Shown piece after piece: positions 50,526 to 59,617 of a DNA stretch of 64,000 nucleotides. The notes beneath the pieces were generated by a model. That model had not been told where the DNA came from. It did no database searches and saw only the letters and a program-made list of their open reading frames with translations. The stretch is taken from the NCBI RefSeq assembly GCF_947503795.1, contig NZ_CANNEZ010000001.1, forward strand, positions 1,665,001-1,729,000. Direction: 5' to 3'. This DNA comes from an uncultured Jannaschia sp. (GTDB lineage: Bacteria; Pseudomonadota; Alphaproteobacteria; Rhodobacterales; Rhodobacteraceae). Position 1 is the first letter of the stretch, and each line of letters starts with the position of its first letter. The position numbers and the translations under genes are program-made.

Positions 50526-51722
50526 TCAGGCCGACGCGGGGATGGTGCGCGTGGCCACCGCCGCGAGGATCAAGAGCCCGGCCGAGGCGGCCAGCGCCAT
50601 CGGCAGGCCGCCCCATTGATAGGTCAACCCCGAAAGGAGCGTGCCCAGAAGCCGTCCGCCCGCATTGGCCATGTAGTAGAAGCCGACATCCATGGTCACG
50701 CGCTCGGCCCGCGCGAAGTCGAGGATGAGGAAGGAATGGAGCGACGAGTTGATCGCGAAGACCACGCCGAACACCAGAAGGCCCGCCATGACGATCCACG
50801 TGGCGTCGGAGGCTGCGGCGTTGGTCGCGGCCAGTACGGCGGGGATCACGGCGAGCGCGGCGACCCAGGTCAGCGCGTCCGATGGCGTCCCGCCGCGCAC
50901 GATACGCGGGGCCAGCGCCTGCACGCCGCCATAGCCGATGATCCATATCGCCATGAAGCCGCCGGTCACGAAGAAGGCTGTGCGCGGATCGAGCGTCTGG
51001 GCCAGCGTCGCGGCCAGCCAGATCGGGAGGGCGACGACGAACCAGACGTCCCGCGCGGCGAAGAGAAAGAGCCGCGCCGCCGCGAGCCGGTTGATCCGGG
51101 GATCGCGGCTGAAGACCTGCGTGAACTTCGCCTTCGCATCCCGCGCCGACATGTCCCGCGGCAGGGCGAGGACCACCGCGACGAGGATCGCGGCGAGCCC
51201 CGTCGCCATCAGCCAGAGTGCGGGGCCGAAGCCGACCGTCGCCAGAAGGGCGGCACCGACGAAGAACCCGAGGCCCTTGATCGCGTTCTTCGAGCCGGTC
51301 AGCACCGCGACCCAGCGAAAGAGCCCGCCCTCGGGGGCCAGGAGCTTGACCGCCGACTTGCTGGCCGTCTTGGCAAGGTCCTTGGCCACCCCCGACGCCC
51401 CCTGCACCAGCATCACGAAGACGACCGATGCCGCGACGGTCCAGGCCGGGTCGAGCTGCGTCAATGCCGCCAGTGCCGCGATCTGGAGCGCCAAACCCGC
51501 GATCAGCGTGGCCCCCAGCCCGTAGCGCGCCGCGAGCCAGCCTGCGGTCAGGTTGGTGACCACGCCCGCGACCTCGTAGAGCAGGAAGAGCCACGCGAGT
51601 TGCAGCGGCGAGAAGCCGAGGCCATGGAAATGCAGCAGCACCAGCATCCGCAGCGCGCCATCGGTCAGCATGAACGCCCAATACGCCGCCGTGACGGCTG
51701 CATAGGCGCGCAGCGAGGTCAC
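50526..51722 (-). CDS. arsJ: MFS transporter ArsJ (organoarsenical efflux)
   Basis: A 398-residue major-facilitator protein with about twelve helices (LRAYAAVTAAYWAFMLTDGALRM; ASGVAKDLAKTASKSAVKLL; GSKNAIKGLGFFVGAALL). It is adjacent (four-base ATGA overlap) to a glyceraldehyde-3-phosphate dehydrogenase paralogue. This is the known ArsJ/GAPDH pair, which makes 1-arseno-3-phosphoglycerate from arsenate and exports it. Conserved neighbours thus support the name; homology to ArsJ proteins is recalled, not measured. Confidence 0.88.
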   Translation of the reverse strand: MTSLRAYAAVTAAYWAFMLTDGALRMLVLLHFHGLGFSPLQLAWLFLLYEVAGVVTNLTAGWLAARYGLGATLIAGLALQIAALAALTQLDPAWTVAASVVFVMLVQGASGVAKDLAKTASKSAVKLLAPEGGLFRWVAVLTGSKNAIKGLGFFVGAALLATVGFGPALWLMATGLAAILVAVVLALPRDMSARDAKAKFTQVFSRDPRINRLAAARLFLFAARDVWFVVALPIWLAATLAQTLDPRTAFFVTGGFMAIWIIGYGGVQALAPRIVRGGTPSDALTWVAALAVIPAVLAATNAAASDATWIVMAGLLVFGVVFAINSSLHSFLILDFARAERVTMDVGFYYMANAGGRLLGTLLSGLTYQWGGLPMALAASAGLLILAAVATRTIPASA

Positions 51723-52708
51723 GCGGCGATCATCCGGGCGATATCGGCCATGCGGACGGCATAGCCGAATTCGTTGTCGTACCAGACATAGAGTTTCAGA
51801 TGCGTTCCCTGCACGACGCGGGTCGACAGGGCGTCGACGATCGCCGATCGCCGATCATCGAGGAAGTCGGACGAGACGAGCGGCCGGTCCTCGACCCCGA
51901 GGATGCCCGCCATCGGCCCGGCCTCGGCGGCGCGGAATGCGGCGTGAACCGCGTCGACGGTGACCTCGCGCGCCATCTCGAATGCGCAATCGGTCAGCGA
52001 CGCATTCAGGAGCGGGACACGCACCGCATGGCCCGTCAGCCGGCCTTCGAGATCGGGGAAGATCTGCATGATGGCCTTGGCCGACCCGGTGGTCGTCGGG
52101 ATCAGGTTCATCAGGGCCGACCGGGCCCGGCGCGGGTCCTTGTGGGGCCGATCGACGATGGTCTGGGTATTGGTCACGTCGTGGATCGTCGTGAAGCTGC
52201 CATGGCGGAGGCCGAAGCTCTCGCGCAGGACTTGCACAACGGGAGCGAGGCAGTTGGTGGTGCAGGACGCCGCCGTCACGATGCGCTGGCTGCCGTCCCA
52301 ACGGTCGTGATTGACGCCGTAGACGAGGTTCAGCGCGTCGCCGTCCTTGACGGGGGCCGAGACCACGACGTGGCGCACCCGGTCAAGATAGGGGGCGAGT
52401 GCGGCACCCGTCTTGAAGGCGCCCGTGCAGTCGAGGACCATGTCGATCCCGTCCAGGTCCAGCGCCTCGGGGCGGCGATGCGCCGTCAGCGGCAGCCTGC
52501 GGCCGCCCAGCACCAGCGCGCGGCCATCCGCGCGGACGGGTGTGGCCCAGCGGCCGTGGACGCTGTCGAATTCCATCAGGAGCGCGTGCTGCTCGGGGTC
52601 GTCCGACGCATCGTTCAGCGCCACCAGCTCGACCCCGTGCGGCCGGTCGATCAGCTCGCGCAGCACGAGCTTCCCGATCCGCCCCAACCCGTTCAGCATC
52701 ACCCGCAT
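51719..52708 (-). CDS. ArsJ-associated glyceraldehyde-3-phosphate dehydrogenase
   Basis: A 329-residue GAPDH-like enzyme. It has the NAD-binding start VMLNGLGRIGKLVLREL, catalytic Cys in TAASCTTNCLAPVV, the His-containing SFTTIHDVTNTQ, and the C-terminal WYDNEFGYAVRMADI. It is not with other glycolytic genes. Its start codon follows about 100 bases after the divergent tRNA-Ser gene, and it overlaps arsJ by four bases. It makes the arsenate adduct of 3-phosphoglycerate that ArsJ exports. Confidence 0.92.
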   Translation of the reverse strand: MRVMLNGLGRIGKLVLRELIDRPHGVELVALNDASDDPEQHALLMEFDSVHGRWATPVRADGRALVLGGRRLPLTAHRRPEALDLDGIDMVLDCTGAFKTGAALAPYLDRVRHVVVSAPVKDGDALNLVYGVNHDRWDGSQRIVTAASCTTNCLAPVVQVLRESFGLRHGSFTTIHDVTNTQTIVDRPHKDPRRARSALMNLIPTTTGSAKAIMQIFPDLEGRLTGHAVRVPLLNASLTDCAFEMAREVTVDAVHAAFRAAEAGPMAGILGVEDRPLVSSDFLDDRRSAIVDALSTRVVQGTHLKLYVWYDNEFGYAVRMADIARMIAA

Positions 52709-52810
52709 CCGACATCCCCTGCTTTGCCCGCGCGCCCGCCGCTAGCGGGACCATATGACGATCTCATGACACTTTCCCCCGCGCGCCCTTGCGTGTAGCC
52801 CAAGCCCGTT

Positions 52811-52900
52811 GGAAGCGTGGCCGAGCGGTCGAAGGCACCGGTCTTGAAAACCGGCAGGCGTGAAAGCGTCTCGTGGGTTCGAATCCCACCGCTTCTGCCA
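52811..52900 (+). tRNA. tRNA-Ser (anticodon UGA)
   Basis: A 90-base gene with a long variable arm and encoded CCA. The acceptor GGAAGCG pairs with CGCTTCT (one G-T pair), discriminator G. The anticodon arm CCGGT-CTTGAAA-ACCGG holds UGA. The T arm reads GTGGG-TTCGAAT-CCCAC. It precedes the DegT aminotransferase gene by 97 bases. Confidence 0.97.
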
Positions 52901-52996
52901 GACATCCGGCGCTGTCGCGACGATGTGCCGACCGACCCGTGCAACGCGGGAAAGACGGCATACCGACCCTGCCGAACGAGACCGGAGACATGCCCC

Positions 52997-54106
52997 GTGC
53001 CGCCGTCAGCCATCGCCTACACCAAGCCGTCGATCACCGAGCTCGAGGTCGAGTTCGCAACCCACGCCACGCGAACCGGCTGGGGGGCGGACTGCTACGC
53101 CTATATCGGGCGGTTCGAGCGAGGGTTCGCAACGCATATCGGCGCCGCCCACGCGATCGCGACGTCCAGCTGCACCGGCGCGATGCAGATGGGGCTGGCG
53201 GCGCTCGGGATCGGGCCCGGCGACGAAGTCATCCTCGCGGACACGAACTGGATCGCGACGGCCGCCCCGATCGTCCATCTCGGGGCGACGCCGGTCTTCG
53301 TCGATATCCGACCGGACAGCTGGTGCATCGATCCCGCACGCGCTGCCGCCGCGGTCACGCCGCGCACACGCGCCATCGTGGCCACGCATCTCTATGGCAA
53401 CCTCTGCGATATGGATGCCCTTCTGGAACTCGGAGATCGGCACAACATACCCATCATCGAGGATGCCGCCGAAGCGATCGGCGCGCGGTATCGCGGACGC
53501 GCGGCCGGGAGCATGGGCCGCTTTTCGACGTTCTCGTTTCACGGCACGAAGACGCTGACCACCGGCGAGGGCGGCATGTTTCTGACCTCGGACCCGGAGC
53601 TTTTCGCGCGCGTGGGCACGCTGGCGAACCACGGGCGCGATCCGGCGCAGACGCGGCAGTTCTGGGCGGATGTCGTCGGCTACAAGTTCAAGATGTCCAA
53701 CGTTCAGGCCGCGATCGGCTGCGCGCAACTGGACCGCATCGACGAGCTGACGGGGCGGAAGCGTGAGATCCTCGCGGCCTACAAGGCTCGGCTGGACCGT
53801 CTTTCCGGTGTTGCGATGAACCCGGAGCCCGATCACGTCGTCAACGGTGCGTGGATGCCGACGGTCGTGTTCGCTCCCGAGACGGGCGTGACCCGCGAGC
53901 GGCTTCAAACGGCCTTCGCCGACGCCCGGATCGACGCGCGCGTGTTTTTCTGGCCGCTGTCCGAACAGCCGATGTTCACACCGGTTCCCGAGAACAGGGT
54001 CGCGCGGGACATCTGCGCGCGTGCGATCAACCTGCCCAGCTATCACGACATGACCACCGCCGAGATCGACCGCGTCTGTGCCGTGATCGAGGGGCTTCTA
54101 ACCTAG
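52997..54106 (+). CDS. DegT/DnrJ/EryC1-family aminotransferase
   Basis: A 369-residue PLP enzyme of the sugar-aminotransferase family. It has THLYGNLCDMDALLE, EDAAEAIGARYRGRAAG (with Asp binding the pyridine N) and FSFHGTKTLTTGEGGM (the Lys forms the Schiff base). Sugar nucleotides bind in this family. The GTG start at 52997 is chosen because the frame has no suitable ATG after the tRNA; GGAGA lies about eight bases upstream. Its 3' end overlaps that of the methyltransferase gene on the other strand by four bases. It likely makes an amino sugar for the adjacent polysaccharide cluster. Confidence 0.9.
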   Translation: MPPSAIAYTKPSITELEVEFATHATRTGWGADCYAYIGRFERGFATHIGAAHAIATSSCTGAMQMGLAALGIGPGDEVILADTNWIATAAPIVHLGATPVFVDIRPDSWCIDPARAAAAVTPRTRAIVATHLYGNLCDMDALLELGDRHNIPIIEDAAEAIGARYRGRAAGSMGRFSTFSFHGTKTLTTGEGGMFLTSDPELFARVGTLANHGRDPAQTRQFWADVVGYKFKMSNVQAAIGCAQLDRIDELTGRKREILAAYKARLDRLSGVAMNPEPDHVVNGAWMPTVVFAPETGVTRERLQTAFADARIDARVFFWPLSEQPMFTPVPENRVARDICARAINLPSYHDMTTAEIDRVCAVIEGLLT

Positions 54107-55224
54107 CCGTCCAGCCAGATCAGTCGCGCGTCCGCGGGCCGCCAGGCGCTCGTATCGGCAAGGATTGTGCGGGCGCGGGCCGGGTTCAGGCCGACCACGA
54201 TCGAGGCGATATCGGTCGGGCAATCCTCGGGGATCAGGACGGGTGCCCCCATGTGGTCGTGGCCTTGCAGATAGGGGTTCCGGTCCAGGAAGCAGCGCGG
54301 CCCGCCCGCAATCCGCGTGGCGATGAGCGTGCCGTAGAACCCGGCGCCGTAGATCGCCACCGGTTCGGTCGGCGCTTCGGTGCGCAACCGGTGCAGGATC
54401 GCGGTCCAGTCGGCGAGGACCGAGCGCAGCGCATCCGTCTCGCGCGCCGGCACCGTGCCAGGCGTCCCGCCGGTGGCCACGACGATGAACGCACCCGCGA
54501 AGCTCGTCTGGTCGAGGCTGTCGATCCGCAGGCCGGCCTCGGCGAAGGCTCGGGTCAGGCTCGCGGCAGTGAAGTGGTTCAGGTGATCGACCACCAGAAG
54601 GTCGCCCGTGTTCGAGCCGCAATCGGGGACCGAGAGGAACAGGCGTCCGCCGGGCGCGAGACAGCGAGACAGCTCGTGCAGGATCGCGACGGGATCCGGC
54701 ACGTGCTCGAGGACGAAATGCGCCGTGATCAGATCGAAGCGGTCGGTCCAGCCGTCGGGCAAGGCATATGTCGCCTGCTGGTCTTCGGGCACCCAGCCGG
54801 CCCAGTGCTCGGTATAGTCGCGGCTCACATCGAAGACATGGGGCTGGATGTCCGGGCGGTTCTCGATCACGCGTTGCAGCGTCGTCGCCTTCCCAGCACC
54901 GAAATCGAGTACCTTCGCGCCGTTCGTGATTTCCAGTGCGGCGACCAGTTCCGCCTGATAGGCCGTGCGGAAGACCTGCTCGCCCGCGGCGTTCTCGTAG
55001 AGCTGGTCATGCCCGTCGATATCGAGGGAAATGCGGTACTGCGTGTCGTAGAAATCCGAGAGCTCCGGCAGGTCGGGGCTTTGGGCGTGGCCGCAGTTTT
55101 CGCAGAGCCACACGCGCGTCGGCAGATCCAGAACGGTCCGGATCGAGGTCAGCGACGGGCCCGGATCGTCGAAATCCGGCGCGTCGAGCTTAGCCGCGCA
55201 GACCCGGCAGGACGGCGCGCTCAT
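54103..55224 (-). CDS. SAM-dependent C-methyltransferase-like protein (zinc-binding N-terminus), first of two
   Basis: A 373-residue protein with the three-part layout of sugar C-methyltransferases. An N-terminal zinc-binding part holds CRVCAAKL and CENCGH. A SAM-binding domain follows (VLDFGAGKATTLQRVIE; DLITAHFVLEHVPDPVAIL). A C-terminal domain is AIYGAGFYGTLIATRIAGG. It is the last gene of the ten-gene operon and overlaps the PhyH gene stop (ATGA). Its paralogue is at 59618-60838. Confidence 0.85.
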   Translation of the reverse strand: MSAPSCRVCAAKLDAPDFDDPGPSLTSIRTVLDLPTRVWLCENCGHAQSPDLPELSDFYDTQYRISLDIDGHDQLYENAAGEQVFRTAYQAELVAALEITNGAKVLDFGAGKATTLQRVIENRPDIQPHVFDVSRDYTEHWAGWVPEDQQATYALPDGWTDRFDLITAHFVLEHVPDPVAILHELSRCLAPGGRLFLSVPDCGSNTGDLLVVDHLNHFTAASLTRAFAEAGLRIDSLDQTSFAGAFIVVATGGTPGTVPARETDALRSVLADWTAILHRLRTEAPTEPVAIYGAGFYGTLIATRIAGGPRCFLDRNPYLQGHDHMGAPVLIPEDCPTDIASIVVGLNPARARTILADTSAWRPADARLIWLDG

Positions 55225-56030
55225 GCCACCAGCTCCGGCAGGATCGCCTCGAAATCGACGCCTGCGGCAAAGGACCCGGCCCAAGCGATGCGGCGGCCGA
55301 TGGGATCGTCGAAGTTGAACCAGCGAAATTGCATCGACCAGCGCGGATGCGACGCGCGGTTCACCCCCGATTGGTGCAAGGTCAGGAAATCCATGGCGAT
55401 CAGGTCTCCGGGTTCGGTCAGAGGCGCGACCTTGTCATAGGCCGCGACGCGTTCGGCTTCGCCGGCAAGACGCAGCGAGTAGGCGCCCGTCTTGCCCACG
55501 CCGCCGTCGTCACGCTCGACCGGGATGATCCCTTCGGCATGCGAGCCGGGGCAGAGTTCGACCGGGCCCAGATCGGCGGTGACGGGCAGAAGCGGGCTCC
55601 AGTAGACGACGCCGTCGACACTGCGAAGCTGGGCGGGAAATTCCTGATGCCAGAAGGTCTTGAACTTGTCCTCGGAGGGGAAGTCGATCCGGATGCCGTA
55701 GCCGCCCGCCGCGATACCCGGGTTGGCGCCGGGGCGCAGATCGCGGAACAGGGCGTCGTTCCTTTCAAGCGCCACGAGCTGCATGAAGGCCGGGATCTGC
55801 TTGACTGCATCGTAGACCCGCCCCGCCAGTGCCCGATCCGCCCGCGCGATCGCCATGATACCGTCGGTCATAGCCGCTTCGGGTGTGGCGCAATCGGCAT
55901 CGATCCCGTTCTGCGTGGCGATCAGCTCGACGATCCGGCGGATGCCCTGCCGGATCGGCTCGATCTCGGAGGCGACGTCGTAGAACCCGCGGCGGATGCA
56001 ATAGCCGTCCGTCTGGAATTGATCGCTCAT
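55221..56030 (-). CDS. phytanoyl-CoA dioxygenase (PhyH)-family oxygenase
   Basis: A 269-residue double-stranded beta-helix protein of the Fe(II)/2-oxoglutarate type. Metal site: His in TFWHQEFPAQLRSVDG with Glu where Asp is usual (WHQE not WHQD), and a distal His likely in LTLHQSGVN. PGSHAEG is conserved in PhyH proteins. GAGGAGG is upstream of ATG 56030. It may hydroxylate a sugar or its substituent. The Asp-to-Glu change should be checked, as it could affect activity. Confidence 0.8.
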   Translation of the reverse strand: MSDQFQTDGYCIRRGFYDVASEIEPIRQGIRRIVELIATQNGIDADCATPEAAMTDGIMAIARADRALAGRVYDAVKQIPAFMQLVALERNDALFRDLRPGANPGIAAGGYGIRIDFPSEDKFKTFWHQEFPAQLRSVDGVVYWSPLLPVTADLGPVELCPGSHAEGIIPVERDDGGVGKTGAYSLRLAGEAERVAAYDKVAPLTEPGDLIAMDFLTLHQSGVNRASHPRWSMQFRWFNFDDPIGRRIAWAGSFAAGVDFEAILPELVA

Positions 56031-56040
56031 CAGGGCCTCC

Positions 56041-56757
56041 TCAGGATTCACCAAGAAACGTTTGCCAGTCTACGGTCCGGGGCGCCAGATGCGCGGCCCG
56101 CTCGACGGCGGGGACATGCGAGATCAGGTCAAGCGCAGTCACATAGGGCGTGAACGGCCCATGGTCCTGCGGCCAGGGCCGGACGGCGTAATCCATGTAG
56201 CGGACGGCGATTCCGGCTGCATCGAACGCCGCGTGATCGAGATACTCCCGCGCGCCGTGCCCGGTGATGTACTCGGTACCGCCCGCCGCCCGGACGAGCG
56301 CCAGCACGCGATCGGATCCGGTGCCGCCGATCTTCATCTCCGCGCTCCGGCGGGTGACCCGCGCCGGCAGCCCGATTTCGGTCGCAACCGCTTCGGCGCT
56401 CGCGATGAGGGTTTCGACCAGCGGGGCGTCCGGCTGCCACGCCCGCCCGAAGGTCTCCAGCGCATCGGCGCAATGGGGCGCGCGACGCCAGGTGTTCGCC
56501 ACGAGCGCGCGGTGTGCGTGGCGGATCGACGGGTCGCTGGCCTCAAGATCGCGGATCGTCACGCCCGACCCTTTCCCGACCAGCGGGATCGTCATCCATG
56601 TCCGTCCCGTCGGCGTCTTGACTTGGATCCGGTTGGTGAAACTGCCCTTCGAGAAGGTTGCGTCATCGAGCCAGATCATCACGTCCGCCAAGGACATTTG
56701 CGCCACGAACCCGGCCCACGGGAAATACATCGGCTGGGAGATCACGACCCGCGTCAC
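56041..56757 (-). CDS. WbqC-like family protein
   Basis: A 238-residue cytoplasmic protein with the WbqC hallmarks (VISQPMYFPWAGFVAQM; DDATFSKGSFTNRIQVKTPTG; YITGHGAREYLD). The family is always found in surface polysaccharide clusters; the reaction is not settled, though a link to amino-sugar acylation or glycine transfer has been suggested. It overlaps the upstream formyltransferase gene (ATGA). Confidence 0.87.
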   Translation of the reverse strand: MTRVVISQPMYFPWAGFVAQMSLADVMIWLDDATFSKGSFTNRIQVKTPTGRTWMTIPLVGKGSGVTIRDLEASDPSIRHAHRALVANTWRRAPHCADALETFGRAWQPDAPLVETLIASAEAVATEIGLPARVTRRSAEMKIGGTGSDRVLALVRAAGGTEYITGHGAREYLDHAAFDAAGIAVRYMDYAVRPWPQDHGPFTPYVTALDLISHVPAVERAAHLAPRTVDWQTFLGES

Positions 56758-57434
56758 GCCGAGGGCCGGGGCAGTTCAGCCAGAAGGCTCGTGGCTGCGC
56801 GGGCGTGCGCCTCATGGCAAAAGCCCGGCGTGCATAGCGTGTCGCCTGCGGGTGCACGGTCGAGATCGAACGCCGCCCGTCCGATCCGCGCCGGATCGAC
56901 GAGCCCCGCGTCACACCAGTCGAGAAGCGCGAGCGTCACGACGACCTTCTGGCGATAGGCCAGGGCCTCGCGCCACGCGGTGTCGGCGCGTCGGGGAACC
57001 GCCGCAGCCGTCTGCGCAAGGATCGGGCCGGTATCCATACCCGCATCGACGACGTGGAGCGTTGCCCCCTGGATCCGCGTGCCTGCCCGCGCCGCGTCGC
57101 CGACGCCGTCGAGGCCGGGAAAGGCCGGCAGGAGGGCGGGATGGACGTTGACGACCGGCATCCGCTCGAAGAGTTCGGAACCTATCAGCCGGGCGTAGTG
57201 TAGAATTGCGACGTCGCAGCCCTCCGCGCGGAACCGGTCTGCCGCCGCCGCAGAAAGCGCGGGGCGCGAGGCGCCGTCGATCCGTGCGCGCGCGATCCCC
57301 AGACTATCCGCCTTGTCCTCGGCGCCGCAGGCCCGATCGGTGAGCACGAAGAAGCGGGAGACCGGCCACCCGGACAGCTCTGCCGCACGCGCGAACGCCG
57401 CCCCGCCCGCCGAGAGCAGGAAGCCGACCTTCAC
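56754..57434 (-). CDS. formyltransferase-family protein
   Basis: A 226-residue protein of the Formyl_trans_N fold (KVGFLLSAGGAAFARAAELSG at the start; catalytic-type MPVVNVHPALLPAFPGLDG; VVDAGMDTGPILAQ). The His in NVHPALLP and Asp in GMDTGPI are the family's formyl-transfer residues. GTG start at 57434 overlaps the upstream gene (GTGA). It could add N-formyl from 10-formyl-THF to an amino sugar made by the DegT enzyme. Confidence 0.87.
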   Translation of the reverse strand: MKVGFLLSAGGAAFARAAELSGWPVSRFFVLTDRACGAEDKADSLGIARARIDGASRPALSAAAADRFRAEGCDVAILHYARLIGSELFERMPVVNVHPALLPAFPGLDGVGDAARAGTRIQGATLHVVDAGMDTGPILAQTAAAVPRRADTAWREALAYRQKVVVTLALLDWCDAGLVDPARIGRAAFDLDRAPAGDTLCTPGFCHEAHARAATSLLAELPRPSA

Positions 57435-58195
57435 GGGGCCTCCGGCCCCGCGATGCAGCGAAGATACCCGCCCGGCGAAGAGGACAGCACAAGCTTGCCG
57501 TTGAGTTCCGCGTCGGGCTCGAACCGGTCCGTCTCGGCGAGATAGTCGTTGAGCGCGGCCAGCGGTTCGTTCCCCTTGGACCAGTGCTTGGAGCGGTTCT
57601 CGGGAGCATCCTCGGCTTCGATATGTCCGACGAGCGTGTCGGCGACCACGAGGAAGCACCCTTCGGTGACCAGCGGCCCGTAGGCGCGGCACTCGGCCAG
57701 GACGTGATCGCGGCTGTGATCGCTGTCGAGGACGACCATCACGCGCGCGCCCTCGGGGATTTCGGCCCGAACCTTCTCCAGCACGTCGTCATCGGCCGAA
57801 CCGCCCTCGATCAACGTCACGCGCTTGGCCATCGGATGCGCCTCGATCGACTGACGATTATGGGCGCGGATGTCGATATCGACGCCGATCACCTGCCCCT
57901 TGCCGAGCACTTCGAGGATCGAGGCCATGAACAGGACCGATCCGCCCCGCGCGACGCCGGTCTCGATGATGATGTCGGGCTTGGTCTGCCAGATCACCTC
58001 CTGCGTGGCGATGACGTCGGCGGGAAGCTGGATGATCGGCACGCCCATCCATGTCCAGAGGTACGAATAATCGTGCTTGTCGAGCGCGTAGACGAACTCG
58101 GTCGAGCGCCGGAACAGCGCCTCGTCCGCGCCGAGGGCGCGTGACTTCGTCGCCCGGTTGTCGAGGAACGCCTGCCTGTCGTCGGGATGTGTCAT
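57431..58195 (-). CDS. cephalosporin-hydroxylase-family methyltransferase-like protein
   Basis: A 254-residue protein of the CmcI type. It has YLWTWMGVPIIQLPADVIATQ and a SAM-like fold (IIIETGVARGGSVLFMASILE; GVDIDIRAHNR; MVVLDSDHSRDHVLAECRAY). These proteins were named cephalosporin hydroxylase but are generally O-methyltransferases of sugars (rhamnosyl O-methyltransferase-like). In this cluster a sugar O-methylation is the natural reading. The ATG at 58195 overlaps the upstream stop. Confidence 0.83.
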   Translation of the reverse strand: MTHPDDRQAFLDNRATKSRALGADEALFRRSTEFVYALDKHDYSYLWTWMGVPIIQLPADVIATQEVIWQTKPDIIIETGVARGGSVLFMASILEVLGKGQVIGVDIDIRAHNRQSIEAHPMAKRVTLIEGGSADDDVLEKVRAEIPEGARVMVVLDSDHSRDHVLAECRAYGPLVTEGCFLVVADTLVGHIEAEDAPENRSKHWSKGNEPLAALNDYLAETDRFEPDAELNGKLVLSSSPGGYLRCIAGPEAP

Positions 58196-59472
58196 GTCTG
58201 GCCTTCCTGTTCTGTCTCGTCTGCGCCGGTCCGTATCGGCGCGTCGTTGCGTCGTCGCGTGTTCGTCCAAGCCGCGCCGCGCGCAAGGTCACCGGACAGG
58301 ACCGCGCGATAATCCGCTCCCAGCGCCCGATCCAGAGCCGCGACCGCCGTCGCGATGGTGTTGACGCCGCCTGCCGCGCCGTCGACCCGGATGCTGGCGA
58401 GCTTGTCGGCATTCTTGTGCCAGAGTGCGCGGGCCTGCACGAGCCAGCTTCTCGGTCGCGCCCTGGCCGCGTCGAGTGCTGCATCGGTACCGGTCGCCTG
58501 CGCGTGGGCGGTCATGACGGCCATCACCTCGTTCGCCGTGTCGGCGTCCTTCTTGCGCAAATCGTTGATGACCGTGCGATACCAGTCGACATGCGCGATC
58601 CGGACATCCTCGTCGGGAAAATGGTGGCGCAGCGTTTCGAGCGTGCTGAGAAACCCTAAGGGGACCGAGCCAGCCAGCGGAATGACATCCTCGACCGGAT
58701 CGGCCTGGCTTTCGGTCACGAAGGCCGCGTTGGCCGAAGCGTCGTGGCTGCCCTCCGCGCGGCCGCGTGCCCCGAAGCTGGTGCCCGTGCTGCGCGTTCC
58801 GAATCCGTTGAGAGAAAACGGGTGGCGACAATGGAGGAACCGCCCGCCATGCTGGATCGCCCGCATCGACACCCACGTGTCGGGGCTCCGGGCGAGGATC
58901 ATCGTCCCGTCGGGGGCCGCGAGCGTGTCGCGCAGGAAGCGGCGTGACATGCAGGCATGATAGATGCCCGGCGCGGGATGGAAGCGGTGCAACTGGCCAC
59001 GCGCGAGCATCGCCCGACGGTCCCGAAGGTCGAGAGGCTCGGGCGCGCCGAAGGTCCGTCCCCGTACCAGCCGAAAGCTGCCCGCCTTCGCGCCCCGCCC
59101 GGGTGCCGGCCAGCCATAGACCGGATAGTCCCAGCTCAGCCCGTCCGGGGCGTCCCGTTCGAGGATCGACAGAAGGTTCGAGAATTGCGCGGGCAGGATG
59201 CCGTCGTCGTCGCCGAAGACGATCACGTAGTCGCCGCGCGCTTCTTCGAGCGCGAACTCGAAATTCTGGCGCATCGAGACACGGCGCCCGGTCGCGATCG
59301 CGCGAAATCTCGGGTCGGTCTGCGCGGCGATGATATCTGGCGTGGCATCGGTCGACGCGTTGTCGCTGACGAGGATCTCGATCTCGCCGTCGGGAATGGC
59401 GAGCGCCGTGGCCAAGGAATGCGGCAGGTATTCCGCACGATCCCTGGTGGGGATGATGACTGAAACGCGCAT
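58192..59472 (-). CDS. glycosyltransferase family 2 protein
   Basis: A 426-residue protein. The GT-A domain starts MRVSVIIPTRDRAEYLPHSL, with the nucleotide-binding VSDNASTDATPDII and metal-binding FGDDDGILPAQF. The C-terminal part from about residue 220 has no motif I know. It likely transfers a sugar of the local polysaccharide. A run of G residues before ATG 59472 supplies the ribosome binding site. Confidence 0.88.
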   Translation of the reverse strand: MRVSVIIPTRDRAEYLPHSLATALAIPDGEIEILVSDNASTDATPDIIAAQTDPRFRAIATGRRVSMRQNFEFALEEARGDYVIVFGDDDGILPAQFSNLLSILERDAPDGLSWDYPVYGWPAPGRGAKAGSFRLVRGRTFGAPEPLDLRDRRAMLARGQLHRFHPAPGIYHACMSRRFLRDTLAAPDGTMILARSPDTWVSMRAIQHGGRFLHCRHPFSLNGFGTRSTGTSFGARGRAEGSHDASANAAFVTESQADPVEDVIPLAGSVPLGFLSTLETLRHHFPDEDVRIAHVDWYRTVINDLRKKDADTANEVMAVMTAHAQATGTDAALDAARARPRSWLVQARALWHKNADKLASIRVDGAAGGVNTIATAVAALDRALGADYRAVLSGDLARGAAWTNTRRRNDAPIRTGADETEQEGQT

Positions 59473-59617
59473 ACGCCCCCCTACAAGCCCGCACGACATA
59501 GGCGCCGGGCGGGTCCCGAACAACGGGTCGAGCGCGTCGCGTATACCGGCAGAAATGCGCATTGCGAAATGCGATCGAGCGCGGCCCTGACACAGCTCCC
59601 TGTCAACACCGCCCGCC

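Noticed and set aside
52817-52996. Upstream extension of the DegT aminotransferase into the tRNA-Ser gene
   Set aside because: The extra 60 codons are a translation of tRNA-Ser and its 3' flank, not protein. The GTG at 52997 fits the family N-terminus.
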